Below are positions 8,176 to 16,933 of a stretch of 64,000 nucleotides of DNA, piece by piece. Every line of letters begins with the position of its first letter. Position 1 is the first letter of the stretch. Under the pieces are notes generated by a model. It searched no databases. It had not been told where the DNA came from and was given only the letters and a program-made list of their open reading frames with translations. The translations under genes were made by a program, and so were the position numbers. Source of the DNA: Caulobacteraceae bacterium (lineage in GTDB: Bacteria; Pseudomonadota; Alphaproteobacteria; Caulobacterales; Caulobacteraceae); contig CANJXI010000001.1 of assembly GCA_947478785.1 (NCBI GenBank), forward strand, positions 55,981-119,980. The letters run 5' to 3'.

Positions 8176-9134
8176 TCGACCTCGGCCTCAGCGACGATCA
8201 GCGCCAGATCGTCGACGGCGTGGTGGCCCTGCTCCAGGAGAACTGCCCCGTTTCGCGCCTGCGTCCGAGCGCGGCCCCGAGCGACGTTCACCGCCGGCTG
8301 GCGGAATGGGGGTGGTTCGGCGCGGCGCTGCCCGAGCACGACGGCGGCCTGGGCCTGGGCGTCGCCGAGGAGGTTCTGCTCTACTTCGAGGCGGGCCGCT
8401 TCCTGCTCTCGCCGTCGGTGCTGGCCACCACCCTGGCGGCCAGGCTGACCGGGGGCGACGAGCGCAAGGCGCTTTGCGCGGGCGATCGGCGCGCCGCCCT
8501 CGTCCTTTCGCTCGGCGGGGACGAAGCCTACTGCATCGATGGCGCCGGCGCGCAGGTGCTGATCGCCATACGGACCGATGAGATCGTCATCCTTCCGGCA
8601 GAGGCGTTCAGCGGCGAGCCGGTCGTTGGCCTCGACGAAACCGTGGCGCTCGAACGGGGCCGGCTGGACCATGGCCTGCGGCGCGGCGGCGAACGCACCC
8701 ATGTCGGCGTGCTCCTGGGCGCGGCCATGCTGGCCGGGGTCTCGCGCGCCGTCTGCGACCTGGCGGTGGACTACGCCAAGGTCCGCGAACAGTTCGGCCA
8801 GCCGATCGGCGCCTTCCAGGCGATCAAGCATCTCTGCGCCGACATGGGCCTGAACGCCTACGCCGCCGAGGCGCAGGTCAAGGCCGCCGCGGCGGCGGCC
8901 GCGTCGACGCCGCGGGACGCGGCCTTCCAGATCGCCGCCGCCGCCGCCACCGCCATGGCCGCGGCCCGCGCCAACGGCTCGATCGCCATCCAGGTGCACG
9001 GCGGGATCGGCTTCACGGCCGAAGCCGATGTTCACGTCTATCTCAAGCGCGCGCATCTGCTGTCCGGCGTCCTGGGCGGCCTGGAGGAGCAACACCGCTG
9101 GCTCCTGAACTGCCCGCCACCCCAAATGGCTTAG
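8172..9134 (+). CDS. Acyl-CoA dehydrogenase, small subunit of a heteromeric pair
   Basis: The 320-residue protein is shorter than a normal acyl-CoA dehydrogenase and its middle beta-domain is weak. It keeps the flavin-contacting C-terminal motifs REQFGQPIGAFQAIKH and QVHGGIGFTAEADVHVYLKR. It lacks an obvious catalytic glutamate and probably completes the FAD site of the large subunit encoded just upstream. The ATG at 8172 overlaps the stop of the large subunit (ATGA), so translation is coupled and equal amounts are expected. An alanine-rich stretch (about residues 236-247) looks like a helix. The subunit role is inferred from length, motifs and coupling. Confidence 0.88.
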   Translation: MIDLGLSDDQRQIVDGVVALLQENCPVSRLRPSAAPSDVHRRLAEWGWFGAALPEHDGGLGLGVAEEVLLYFEAGRFLLSPSVLATTLAARLTGGDERKALCAGDRRAALVLSLGGDEAYCIDGAGAQVLIAIRTDEIVILPAEAFSGEPVVGLDETVALERGRLDHGLRRGGERTHVGVLLGAAMLAGVSRAVCDLAVDYAKVREQFGQPIGAFQAIKHLCADMGLNAYAAEAQVKAAAAAAASTPRDAAFQIAAAAATAMAAARANGSIAIQVHGGIGFTAEADVHVYLKRAHLLSGVLGGLEEQHRWLLNCPPPQMA

Positions 9135-9155
9135 GCGCCGACAATGGAGGACCAG

Positions 9156-10100
9156 ATGACGACCAGCGAAAACGCGCCGGCCGACGCGGCGGCGGCCAAG
9201 GCGCTGCACGGGATCGACCTGGCCGGCAAGGCGGTCGTCGTGACCGGCGCCGGCATGGGGCTCGGCGCGGCCGTCGCCAAGGCGGCGGCGGCGTGCGGGG
9301 CCTCGGTGGTCGTCAACGACATCGATCGCGACCTGGCCCAGCGCTGCGTCGACGAGATCCGCGCGGCGGGCGGCGAGGCCGTCGCCCATCCGGCCGACAT
9401 CAGCGTCTGGGCGCAGGCCGAAGGCCTCATCGAGCGCTGCCTGGATGAGTTCGGCGGGATCGACGGCCTGGTCAACAACGCCGGGCTGCACCTGCCGAAA
9501 CGGTCGTGGGAGATGGACGAGGCCAGCGTGCGCAGGACGATCGACGTCAACGTCGTGGGCACGCTCGCCTGCGCCGGACGGGCGATCAAGGCCATGCGCG
9601 CCCAGGGTTCTGGCTCGATCGTCAACACCACCTCGGGCGCCCAGTGCGGGCTGGACTACCGTCCCGACTATGGGGCGAGCAAGGGCGCCGTCTCGTCGTT
9701 CACCTTCACCGCGGCGCTGGAACTCGCGGGGTCGGGCGTCCGGGTAAACGCCATGGCGCCGAACGTCTCCACGGCCATGCTCGACGACATGGTCGAGTTC
9801 ATGAAGGAGAGGGGCCCCTGGACGCGGCCCGACCTCCCGCCGCCCGAGCATAATGTGGGAATCCACCTCTACCTGCTGTCGGATCGCTCGCGTCACATGA
9901 GCGGCCAGATCCTGGGCGTTCGCGGCGATGGAGAGCTGTTCATCGGCAGCCATCCCGCCATTCTTGAACCCACCGCGCGGCCCGACGGATACTGGACCGC
10001 GACGGCGATCGCCGACGTGATCGAAGCCGGTCGCCTGGCGCCGATGCAACCCTTGGGGCCGACCGTCCACCTCCGCCTCGCCACGCCCGATGCGGCCTGA
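9156..10100 (+). CDS. Short-chain dehydrogenase/reductase (3-hydroxyacyl-CoA dehydrogenase-like)
   Basis: The 314-residue classical SDR has the nucleotide-binding motif TGAGMGLG (from T30), NNAG (107-110), and Ser160/Tyr172/Lys176 in the catalytic region (YGASK). About 60 extra residues follow the SDR core, as in some 17-beta-hydroxysteroid/multifunctional-type dehydrogenases. It sits between the acyl-CoA dehydrogenase pair and the thiolase, which fits oxidation of a 3-hydroxyacyl-CoA. The ATG at 9156 is used because GGAGG lies five bases upstream; the earlier ATG at 9144 overlaps that site. The substrate is inferred from position only. Confidence 0.88.
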   Translation: MTTSENAPADAAAAKALHGIDLAGKAVVVTGAGMGLGAAVAKAAAACGASVVVNDIDRDLAQRCVDEIRAAGGEAVAHPADISVWAQAEGLIERCLDEFGGIDGLVNNAGLHLPKRSWEMDEASVRRTIDVNVVGTLACAGRAIKAMRAQGSGSIVNTTSGAQCGLDYRPDYGASKGAVSSFTFTAALELAGSGVRVNAMAPNVSTAMLDDMVEFMKERGPWTRPDLPPPEHNVGIHLYLLSDRSRHMSGQILGVRGDGELFIGSHPAILEPTARPDGYWTATAIADVIEAGRLAPMQPLGPTVHLRLATPDAA

Positions 10101-10157
10101 CGGGTCGATCCTTGACGGGCGGGCGCCCGGCAGCCGTGATTTCCTGGGAGCGAACTG

Positions 10158-11318
10158 ATGGCCGAAGCCTATGTCGTCGAAGCGGTCCGCACCGCCGGCG
10201 GGCGCCGCAAGGGCCAACTGGCCGGATGGCATCCCGCCGATCTGGCGGGCGAGGTGCTCAACGCGCTGGTCGATCGCACGGGCATCGACCCGGCGGCCAT
10301 CGACGACGTGATCATGGGCTGCGTGACCCAGGCCGGCGAGCAGGGCTTCGCCTTCGGGCGCAACGCCGTGCTGGCCTCCAGGCTTCCCACCAGCGTCCCG
10401 GCCGTGACCATCGACCGGCAGTGCGGCAGCTCCCAGCAGGCGGTGCAGTTCGCCGCGCAGGCCGTGATGTCCGGCACGCAGGACATCGTCATCGCCGCCG
10501 GCGGCGAGAGCATGACGCGGGCGCCGATGTTCTCGAATGTCTCGCTGCACGAAGAGAAGGGGATGGGCGGACCGTTCAGCGAGCGCATCCTGGAGCGTTT
10601 CGGCGTCAGGACCTTCAGCCAGTTCGTGGGCGCCGAGATGGTGGCGGCCAAATATGGCTTCGACCGCGAGGCCCTGGACCGGTTCGCCCTGTCCAGCCAC
10701 CGGCGCGCCGCCGCCGCGACCACGGCCGGCGCCTTCGACAGGGAGATCGTCCCCGTGATCGGCGCGAACGGACAACCCCACGTCCACGACGAGGGCGTCC
10801 GCCACGACGCCACCCTGGAATCCATCGCCGCGGTGAAGCCGCTGACCGAGGGCGGCGTCATCTCCGCGGCCAACGCCAGCCAGATCTGCGACGGCGCCTC
10901 CGCGGCGCTGATCGTCAGCGCGCGGGCGTTGCAGGCGCATGGCCTGACACCCATCGCCCGCATCCATCACCTCACTGTCACCGGCGGCGACCCGGTGATC
11001 ATGCTGGAGGAGCCGATCCGGGCCACCCGGCGGGCCCTGGAGCGTTCCGGCATGAGGATCGAGGACATCGACCTCTATGAGGTCAACGAGGCCTTCGCCT
11101 CGATTCCCCTGGCGTGGCGCCAGGCCATCGGCGCCGATCCGGACAGGCTCAACGTCAACGGCGGGGCCATCGCGCTGGGCCATCCGCTGGGGGCGACGGG
11201 GACCAAGCTGCTGGCCACCCTGATCCATGCGCTCAGGGCGCGCGGCAAGCGCTATGGCCTGCAGACCATGTGCGAAGGCGGCGGCATGGCCAACGTCACC
11301 ATCGTCGAAGCGCTTTAG
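10158..11318 (+). CDS. Acetyl-CoA C-acyltransferase (thiolase)
   Basis: The 386-residue thiolase has a full catalytic set: nucleophile Cys89 (DRQCGSS), His342 (ALGHPLGATG) and Cys372 (TMCEGGG). It should do the last step of beta-oxidation, cleaving a 3-ketoacyl-CoA with CoA. This contrasts with the Cys-less thiolase-fold protein at 2526-3710, so the window carries one true thiolase and one probable aldolase. A GGGAG ribosome site precedes the ATG. It lies 57 bases after the SDR and 78 bases before the second crotonase, all on the plus strand. Confidence 0.93.
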   Translation: MAEAYVVEAVRTAGGRRKGQLAGWHPADLAGEVLNALVDRTGIDPAAIDDVIMGCVTQAGEQGFAFGRNAVLASRLPTSVPAVTIDRQCGSSQQAVQFAAQAVMSGTQDIVIAAGGESMTRAPMFSNVSLHEEKGMGGPFSERILERFGVRTFSQFVGAEMVAAKYGFDREALDRFALSSHRRAAAATTAGAFDREIVPVIGANGQPHVHDEGVRHDATLESIAAVKPLTEGGVISAANASQICDGASAALIVSARALQAHGLTPIARIHHLTVTGGDPVIMLEEPIRATRRALERSGMRIEDIDLYEVNEAFASIPLAWRQAIGADPDRLNVNGGAIALGHPLGATGTKLLATLIHALRARGKRYGLQTMCEGGGMANVTIVEAL

Positions 11319-11396
11319 CGTCCATTGGCAAGCTGATCTCGTGGCGCGGTCCGGGGGCGATGGTAGCGTGGGCTCCCGATTCCCGGAGGAACCGCC

Positions 11397-12197
11397 ATGT
11401 CTTCGCCCTTGCGCTTCGAGATCGAGGACCGGGTGGCCATCCTCACCCTGGACCGGCCCGAGCGGGGAAATTCCATCGATCCCCGGATGCTGAAGGCGCT
11501 GGAACAGGCCTGGGCGCGGGTGGAGGCCGATCCCGGGATCCGTGTCGCCATCGTCACCGGGGCCGGCGAACGGCACTTCTGCACAGGGGCTGACGTCTCG
11601 GGGCTTGAGCAGGGCGTCGGCGGCTTGAACAACCGCCAGTATCGCGACGAGAACCGCTTCTCCCCCCGGATGATGCATGTGACCAAGCCGGTGATCTGCG
11701 CCGTCAACGGTCTGGTGAACGGCGCCGGCCTGCACTTCGTGGCCGACAGCGACGTGTCCATCTCGCGCGACGACGTCGACTACATGGACACCCACGTGAG
11801 CGTGGGTCAGGTCTCGGCCCTGGAATCCATCGGCGTCGCGCGGCGCGCCGGTCCAGGGGCCGCGTTGCTGATGGGGCTTGCGGGGCGCGGCTACCGGATG
11901 CCCGCGACGAGGGCCTATGAACTGGGCCTCGTCGATCTCCTGGAGCCGTCGGCGACGGCGGTGATGGCCCGGGCCCGGGAGCTCGCCCAGGCCATGGTCC
12001 GCAACTCGCCCCAGGCCATGGCGCTCACCAAGCGCGCCATCTGGAATTCGGTGGAGAACGTCGAGCCCCAGGCCACCCTCTACGCCTGGGAGCTCCTCAA
12101 ATCCCACTGGAGCCATCCGGACTTCGAAGAGGGCCCGAAGGCCTTCGCTGAGAAGCGGCCCGCGAACTGGAACCTGGACCCCAACGCCCGGCGATAG
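11397..12197 (+). CDS. Crotonase-family protein lacking both hydratase glutamates
   Basis: The 266-residue crotonase has the oxyanion-hole motif CTGADVSGLEQG and a partial NGAGLHFVADSD block. Where enoyl-CoA hydratases have the catalytic Glu (FGLPE), this protein has His133 in YMDTHVSVG, and the second Glu position also appears non-acidic (AALLMG). It may therefore catalyse another crotonase reaction (isomerisation, hydrolysis or C-C bond cleavage) or bind only. The start has a strong GGAGGAA site. Its C-terminus ends EEGPKAFAEKRP, very like the crotonase at 4140-4922, so the two share a subfamily tail. Alignment was by eye. Confidence 0.85.
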   Translation: MSSPLRFEIEDRVAILTLDRPERGNSIDPRMLKALEQAWARVEADPGIRVAIVTGAGERHFCTGADVSGLEQGVGGLNNRQYRDENRFSPRMMHVTKPVICAVNGLVNGAGLHFVADSDVSISRDDVDYMDTHVSVGQVSALESIGVARRAGPGAALLMGLAGRGYRMPATRAYELGLVDLLEPSATAVMARARELAQAMVRNSPQAMALTKRAIWNSVENVEPQATLYAWELLKSHWSHPDFEEGPKAFAEKRPANWNLDPNARR

Positions 12198-12252
12198 GGC
12201 GCGTCCCGCCGGTCTTGCGCGCCCGGTGACCTGAGGCGGTCGGTCGGCGGGC

Positions 12253-13164
12253 TCAGTCGCCCCAGGCCGCCGCCGCCGCGGCGCGCGACTGGACCGTTGC
12301 CCCGCCCAACTCGCCGGCGAGCGCCCTGAGCCGATAGGTCCAGAGGTGCAGCGGGAACTCGAGCGTCAGGCCCATGGCGCCGGAGAATTGCTGCAGGTCG
12401 TAGGTCAGCTCGGCGATCCGCTGCTGGGCGAAGCCGGCGGCGATGGCGGCGTCGGCCTCGCTGTCGGTCCAGGCGGCGCGGAACGCCAGCCACTTGGTAG
12501 CCTCGGTGGTCTCGGCCGCCCTGGCCAGGCGATGCTGGATCGCCTGGAAGGAGCCCAGCGGCCGCCCGAAGGCATGGCGGGTGGTGATGTGCTCGACCAC
12601 GGCGGCGACGCCGGCCGCCATGCAGCCGGCGGCCTCGACCGCCAGGGCGATGCGCCAGCGCCGGCGCAATGTGGCGGCCTCGCCGACAACCCGCTCGGCC
12701 AGGCCCTCCAGTCCGTCGAGCCGGCCATAGGGATAGGCGAACAGGGTTTCCACCGGCGTCACGCGCGCCGGATCGATCTCGATCAGCACGGCCGCCTCGC
12801 CGCGCGGATAGAGCAGGGCGCGGGCCATGGGCAGGTGGCGGACGGCCGCGGCGGGATCGGTCGCGAGCGCGATGGGACGCAGGCCGGCCGCGATGTCGAG
12901 GGCGGGCGCGACAATCGCCGAGGCGGCGGCCTCCAGCGCGCACGGCAGCCGTGCGAGCCGCTCGACGATGAGGGCCGCGTCAAGCGCCCCGAATCCCGGC
13001 TCCCGGGCGATGTCGAGGAAGCCGGCTTCGGCGATCGCCCCGTCCAGGGCCGCGTCGTGGATGAAGGTCACCGGATGCGTCGGCGCCGCCGGCGCCCGGG
13101 AGCCCAGAAGTTGGTCGAGGCCGGCCAGGATGCTCGCCTGGTCTTCGGTCAGGCCATGGTTCAT
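12253..13164 (-). CDS. Acyl-CoA dehydrogenase, small subunit of second heteromeric pair
   Basis: The 303-residue protein has a degenerate acyl-CoA dehydrogenase fold with the C-terminal motifs RHAFGRPLGSFQAIQHRLAR and QQFSGAMGLTLEFPLHLWT. It is short and lacks a visible catalytic base, like the small subunit at 8172-9134. The ATG at 13164 overlaps the stop of the upstream large subunit (ATGA), which fixes the start over the longer frame to 13197. It is the last gene of the minus-strand operon CoA synthetase, large subunit, small subunit. The assignment as partner subunit is inferred. Confidence 0.85.
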   Translation of the reverse strand: MNHGLTEDQASILAGLDQLLGSRAPAAPTHPVTFIHDAALDGAIAEAGFLDIAREPGFGALDAALIVERLARLPCALEAAASAIVAPALDIAAGLRPIALATDPAAAVRHLPMARALLYPRGEAAVLIEIDPARVTPVETLFAYPYGRLDGLEGLAERVVGEAATLRRRWRIALAVEAAGCMAAGVAAVVEHITTRHAFGRPLGSFQAIQHRLARAAETTEATKWLAFRAAWTDSEADAAIAAGFAQQRIAELTYDLQQFSGAMGLTLEFPLHLWTYRLRALAGELGGATVQSRAAAAAAWGD

Positions 13165-14327
13165 CTGGCGCGCGGCTCCCGTGGAAGGTTGAGCCACCGC
13201 TGGGCGATCAGATTGAGCTGGATCTCAGCGGGGCCCGCGGCGACGCCCGCGGCGATGGCGCGCTGGTGGTGCGCCTGCTGCATCGGATCCCCGCCGAGCA
13301 GGCCGTCCGGCATGAACTCGGTGAGGAACGCGCTGACCCCGTTCTCCGCCTCGACGACCGCCACCCGCGCCAGGCTGCCGAAGGCGTCGTCGGGCAGGTC
13401 GCGCGCCTTGCCGTCGACCACCCGGTAACACATCATCCGCGCCGCCTCGCAGAGCATCAGCGCCTGCCCCGCGCGGTCCCGCAGCACCGGATCGTCCCAG
13501 CGGCCCTGGCTCTTCAGCCGGGCCACGGCCCGGTCGAGCGTGCGGCGGGCCAACGCGTAGCGCGGGATGCCCACCCGCTCGTGCTGCAGCAGGTAGTTGA
13601 TGATCTCCCAGGCCTGGCCCTCGGCGCCCAGCCGGTTCTCGGCCGGCACGAAGACGTCGTCGAAGAAGACCTCGTGGATGTCGCCTTGGCCCACCAGGGC
13701 GGGGATCGGCTTCACCTGGATCCCGGGAGATTTCATGTCGACCAGCAGGATGACGATCGCCGCCTTGCCGGAGGAAACGCCCTCGGCGGCCGGCACGCGG
13801 GCCAGCAGGAAGCAAGTGTCGGCCTGGGCGGCGTAGGAGGTCCAGATCTTGCCGCCGTTGACCCGGTAGCCGCCCTCGACGGGGGTGGCGGCCGTGCGAA
13901 GCGCCGCGAGGTCCGAGCCCGCCGAGGGCTCGGAGAAGCCCTGGCACCAGACGGCCTGGCCGGCCAGGATCGGCGGAAGGTATGTCTCCAGCTGGGCCTG
14001 CGTGCCGAACTTGAACATCACCGGGCCGACCCAGTTGACGTTCATATATTGCGGGCCGCGCGGCTCCCCGACCGCCCAGAGTTCCTCGGCCATGATGAAC
14101 TGGCGCCAGATGGACTCGTCCTGGCCGCCGTACGGCTTGGGCCAATGCGGGATCAGCAGGCCTTCCGCGTGCAGGGCGGGGCAGAAGATCTTGGAGAAGG
14201 CGGTCTGTTCGTCGCTGCCCGGGCCGTGCCGGGCGATGTCCTCCCAGTCGGGCGGCAGCACCCGGGCGAGGACCGCGCGCACCCGCTCGCGATGCGCCGC
14301 TTCCTCCTGGGTCCAGCCGAATTCCAT
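13161..14327 (-). CDS. Acyl-CoA dehydrogenase, large subunit of second heteromeric pair
   Basis: The 388-residue acyl-CoA dehydrogenase has WCQGFSEPSAGSDLAALR and GGKIWTSYAAQAD. The C-terminal motif is AAGPAEIQLNLIAQ rather than Y-E-G-T, and the probable base is the Glu in LLQHERVG. It matches the large subunit at 7003-8175 in length and layout, so the window has two parallel heteromeric enzymes on opposite strands. It begins 3 bases after the CoA synthetase stop and is translationally coupled to the small subunit by ATGA. It likely desaturates the CoA ester made by the synthetase. Confidence 0.9.
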   Translation of the reverse strand: MEFGWTQEEAAHRERVRAVLARVLPPDWEDIARHGPGSDEQTAFSKIFCPALHAEGLLIPHWPKPYGGQDESIWRQFIMAEELWAVGEPRGPQYMNVNWVGPVMFKFGTQAQLETYLPPILAGQAVWCQGFSEPSAGSDLAALRTAATPVEGGYRVNGGKIWTSYAAQADTCFLLARVPAAEGVSSGKAAIVILLVDMKSPGIQVKPIPALVGQGDIHEVFFDDVFVPAENRLGAEGQAWEIINYLLQHERVGIPRYALARRTLDRAVARLKSQGRWDDPVLRDRAGQALMLCEAARMMCYRVVDGKARDLPDDAFGSLARVAVVEAENGVSAFLTEFMPDGLLGGDPMQQAHHQRAIAAGVAAGPAEIQLNLIAQRWLNLPREPRAR

Positions 14328-14330
14328 GGC

Positions 14331-16034
14331 TCAGGTCTCCCGCGACGGGCGTGTGAGTTCGGCCCGGACCAGATGCTTCAGCACCTTGCCCGTGTCGGTC
14401 TTCGGCAGGCCGTCCCAGATCGCCAGCTGCTCGGGGATCTTGAAGGTGGCCACGCCCTGGGCCCGCAGGAAAGCCCTGAGCGAGTCCAGGTCCGGGCCGG
14501 GCTTTGATTTCGGCACGATCACAGCGCAGGCGCGCTCGCCGGTCCTGGGGTCCGGCAGGCCGACGACGGTCACCTCGGCGATGTCCTCATGATCGATCAG
14601 GACGTCCTCGATCTCCTTGGGCGAGATGTTCTCGCCATTGCGGATGATGATGTCCTTGGCCCGGCTGCAGACCACCAGATGGTCGCCGTCGATCCAGCGG
14701 CCGATGTCGCCGGTGCGGTAATACCCCTGCGCGTCGAAGGCCGTGGCCTCGTCGTCGGGGTGCAGGTAGCCGCGCAGCATCTGTGGGCCTTTCACATGGA
14801 TCTCGCCCTCGGAAACGTCCGCCCCGCCGCCGTCGAGCAGGCGGACATGGGCGATGCCCGGGCGCCCGTCGGTTTCGGCGGCGTGATCGATGTCGCGGCG
14901 GTCCATCACGCCCACGGTGGTCACCGGCGCCTCGGTGGAGCCGTACACCCGGCTGACCGCCGCGCGCTCGAAATACTCGGCTCCGCTGCGCACCAGCGAG
15001 GGCGGCACGGAGGCGCCGCCGCAGATGAACACCTTGAGGCTGGGCAGCCGGCTGCCGGCCCGCCGGGCGGCGTCCAGAAGTCCCTCCAGGAAGGGCGTGG
15101 CGCCCGCGGTGTGGGTGCAGCCCTCCGCGTCGATGATCCGCACCGCCTCGTCGGGGTCCCAGCGCTCCACCAGTACCGCCCGCGCGCCCAGCAGGAGCGG
15201 CGCCTCGAAGGCGTAGATCGAGCCGCCGATGTGGCTGATCGGCGAGGGGACGAAGAAGGTGTCGCCGGGTTCGACCCGCCACTCGCGCCCGATCTGGCGC
15301 AGGAGGGCGTGGATCGAGTTGTGGCTGTGCATCACCCCCTTGGGCGCGCCGGTGGTGCCGGAGGTGTACATCACCATCCGCACCGCATCGGCCTCCAGCG
15401 CGGGCGGCTGGCAGGCCGGCCCCTGGTCGTCGTCGAACAGGCGCTCGTAGGCGGTGTGCGGGCCGGCGTCCCCGCGCAGCACGATGACGGCGGGGGGATT
15501 GGCGAGCCCGGCCGCCACGCGGGTCAGCATCGCCACGTGGTCGTGGCCGCGGAATCGAGCGGGCGCGAAGATCATCCGGCTGTCGCAGTCCGCCAGCATG
15601 AAGGCGAGGTCGCGGTCGCGCAACGACGGCAGCAACGGGTGGGCGATCATGCCGGCCAGCGTCGCGGCCATGTAGATGGTCGCGGCCTCGATCCAGTTGG
15701 GCAGCATGAAGGATACGACGGAGCCGACCGGCGCGCGCGCCAGCATGGCCTGGGCGAGGCGCCGCGCCTGTGCGTGCAGGGCGCGGCAATCCAGGCGCTG
15801 TCCGCCTTCGACGACAAGGATCCTGTCCGGCGTGTCCGACGCCGCGCGCGCCAGCGCGTCCGCCAGCGTCTCGCGCACCCATGAGCCCGCCGCGTAGGCG
15901 GCCTGCGCCTGCGGCGGGTCCCACCGCACGGAACGGCCGCCGATCAGCCGCCGCCCCAGGCTCGCGTCATGGGCGGCGTTGGGGCCGCATGCCGCGCCCG
16001 GGGCGTCGAAACTGTCCTTGGATTGCCCTGTCAC
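14331..16034 (-). CDS. AMP-forming acyl-CoA synthetase
   Basis: This is an ANL-family ligase with the P-loop motif YTSGTTGAPKGVMHSH, the YGSTEAP adenine motif, YYRTGDIGRW and a C-terminal PKTDTGKVLKHLVRAEL that holds the catalytic lysine. It should activate a carboxylic acid to its CoA ester for the acyl-CoA dehydrogenase pair encoded directly downstream. The frame is open to 16127. The GTG at 16034 gives 567 residues and a plausible N-terminus but no strong ribosome site, so the exact start is uncertain. It is divergent from the SDR at 16109 with about 75 bases between them. Confidence 0.9.
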   Translation of the reverse strand: MTGQSKDSFDAPGAACGPNAAHDASLGRRLIGGRSVRWDPPQAQAAYAAGSWVRETLADALARAASDTPDRILVVEGGQRLDCRALHAQARRLAQAMLARAPVGSVVSFMLPNWIEAATIYMAATLAGMIAHPLLPSLRDRDLAFMLADCDSRMIFAPARFRGHDHVAMLTRVAAGLANPPAVIVLRGDAGPHTAYERLFDDDQGPACQPPALEADAVRMVMYTSGTTGAPKGVMHSHNSIHALLRQIGREWRVEPGDTFFVPSPISHIGGSIYAFEAPLLLGARAVLVERWDPDEAVRIIDAEGCTHTAGATPFLEGLLDAARRAGSRLPSLKVFICGGASVPPSLVRSGAEYFERAAVSRVYGSTEAPVTTVGVMDRRDIDHAAETDGRPGIAHVRLLDGGGADVSEGEIHVKGPQMLRGYLHPDDEATAFDAQGYYRTGDIGRWIDGDHLVVCSRAKDIIIRNGENISPKEIEDVLIDHEDIAEVTVVGLPDPRTGERACAVIVPKSKPGPDLDSLRAFLRAQGVATFKIPEQLAIWDGLPKTDTGKVLKHLVRAELTRPSRET

Positions 16035-16108
16035 GCGGCTGAGCGAAGCACAAATTGACGGGCAATAATATCGGTGCGTCCATGCCCCGCCGACGCAAGG
16101 ATGACCGG

Positions 16109-16915
16109 GTGAGCCAAGCCGAAACAAGTTCCGCCGTCCAGGTCGCCCTGGTCACCGGCGCCAGCAGCGGTATCGGCTGGGGTTGCGCCGAGAAGTTCGC
16201 CGCCATGGGGATGTCCGTGGTCGGCGTCGGGCGCGACGCTGAAAAGCTGGACGCCCTGGGCGCGGTGCTCGACATCGGCGAGCGCTACGCACCGTTGGCC
16301 TGCGACGTGATGGGGGACGACGCGCCCCGGCGGATCGTCGAGTTCGCCGTCGGCCGCTACGGCCACATCAACTTCCTGATCAACAACGCCGGCATCGGAC
16401 GGCCGAAGCCGCTGCACGAGACCGACGACGAGACCCTCGACTACTTCCTGGGCCTGATGCTGCGCGCGCCGTTCCGCCTGTGCCGCGAATCCCTGCCGCA
16501 CATGCCGCCGGGCTCGGCGATGATCAACGTCACCTCCACCTTCTCGGTGGTGGGGGGCTTGCGCGGTGGGGCCTATTCGGCGGCCAAGGCCGGCCTGCAC
16601 GGCCTCACCACCCACATCGCCTGCCAATACGGGGCGACCGGCGTGCGCGCCAACTCCGTCGCGCCCGGCGTCACCGACACGCCGATGACGGCTGGCCGGC
16701 TGGACGACGAAGGCTTTCGGAAGATCAATGTCGAGATGACCCCGCACACCCGCCTGGGCACCGTCAACGACATCGCCAGCACCATCGCCTTCCTGTGCTC
16801 GCCCGGCGGCGAATTCATCAACGGCCAGGAGATCGTCGTCGATGGCGGCTGGTCGACGACCAAGTACCTCTCCGATTTCGGCCGCTCGGCGAAGTGGGTG
16901 GCGCGGGAGGAGTGA
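16109..16915 (+). CDS. Short-chain dehydrogenase/reductase
   Basis: The 268-residue classical SDR has TGASSGIG near residue 16, NNAG (92-95) and the catalytic Ser143/Tyr156/Lys160 (YSAAK), followed by the VAPGVTDTPM and DGGWS motifs. It is a probable NAD(P)-dependent alcohol or 3-oxoacyl reductase. The GTG at 16109 is chosen because AAGGA lies seven bases upstream; an in-frame ATG at 16082 has no clear ribosome site but would give nine more residues. It is divergent from the CoA synthetase and convergent with the luciferase-like gene. The substrate is unknown. Confidence 0.87.
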   Translation: MSQAETSSAVQVALVTGASSGIGWGCAEKFAAMGMSVVGVGRDAEKLDALGAVLDIGERYAPLACDVMGDDAPRRIVEFAVGRYGHINFLINNAGIGRPKPLHETDDETLDYFLGLMLRAPFRLCRESLPHMPPGSAMINVTSTFSVVGGLRGGAYSAAKAGLHGLTTHIACQYGATGVRANSVAPGVTDTPMTAGRLDDEGFRKINVEMTPHTRLGTVNDIASTIAFLCSPGGEFINGQEIVVDGGWSTTKYLSDFGRSAKWVAREE

Positions 16916-16933
16916 CCGTCCACTCGGTCGCGA

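Noticed and set aside
8115..12116. A 1333-codon minus-strand open frame
   Set aside because: It lies opposite five well-supported plus-strand genes (acyl-CoA dehydrogenases, SDR, thiolase, crotonase), has low-complexity Arg/Gly/His-rich sequence and no domain.
16035..16108. TTGACG followed by TAATAT near 16056-16072 as a promoter
   Set aside because: The spacing between the two boxes is about 5 bases rather than about 17, so it cannot be a normal -35/-10 pair.
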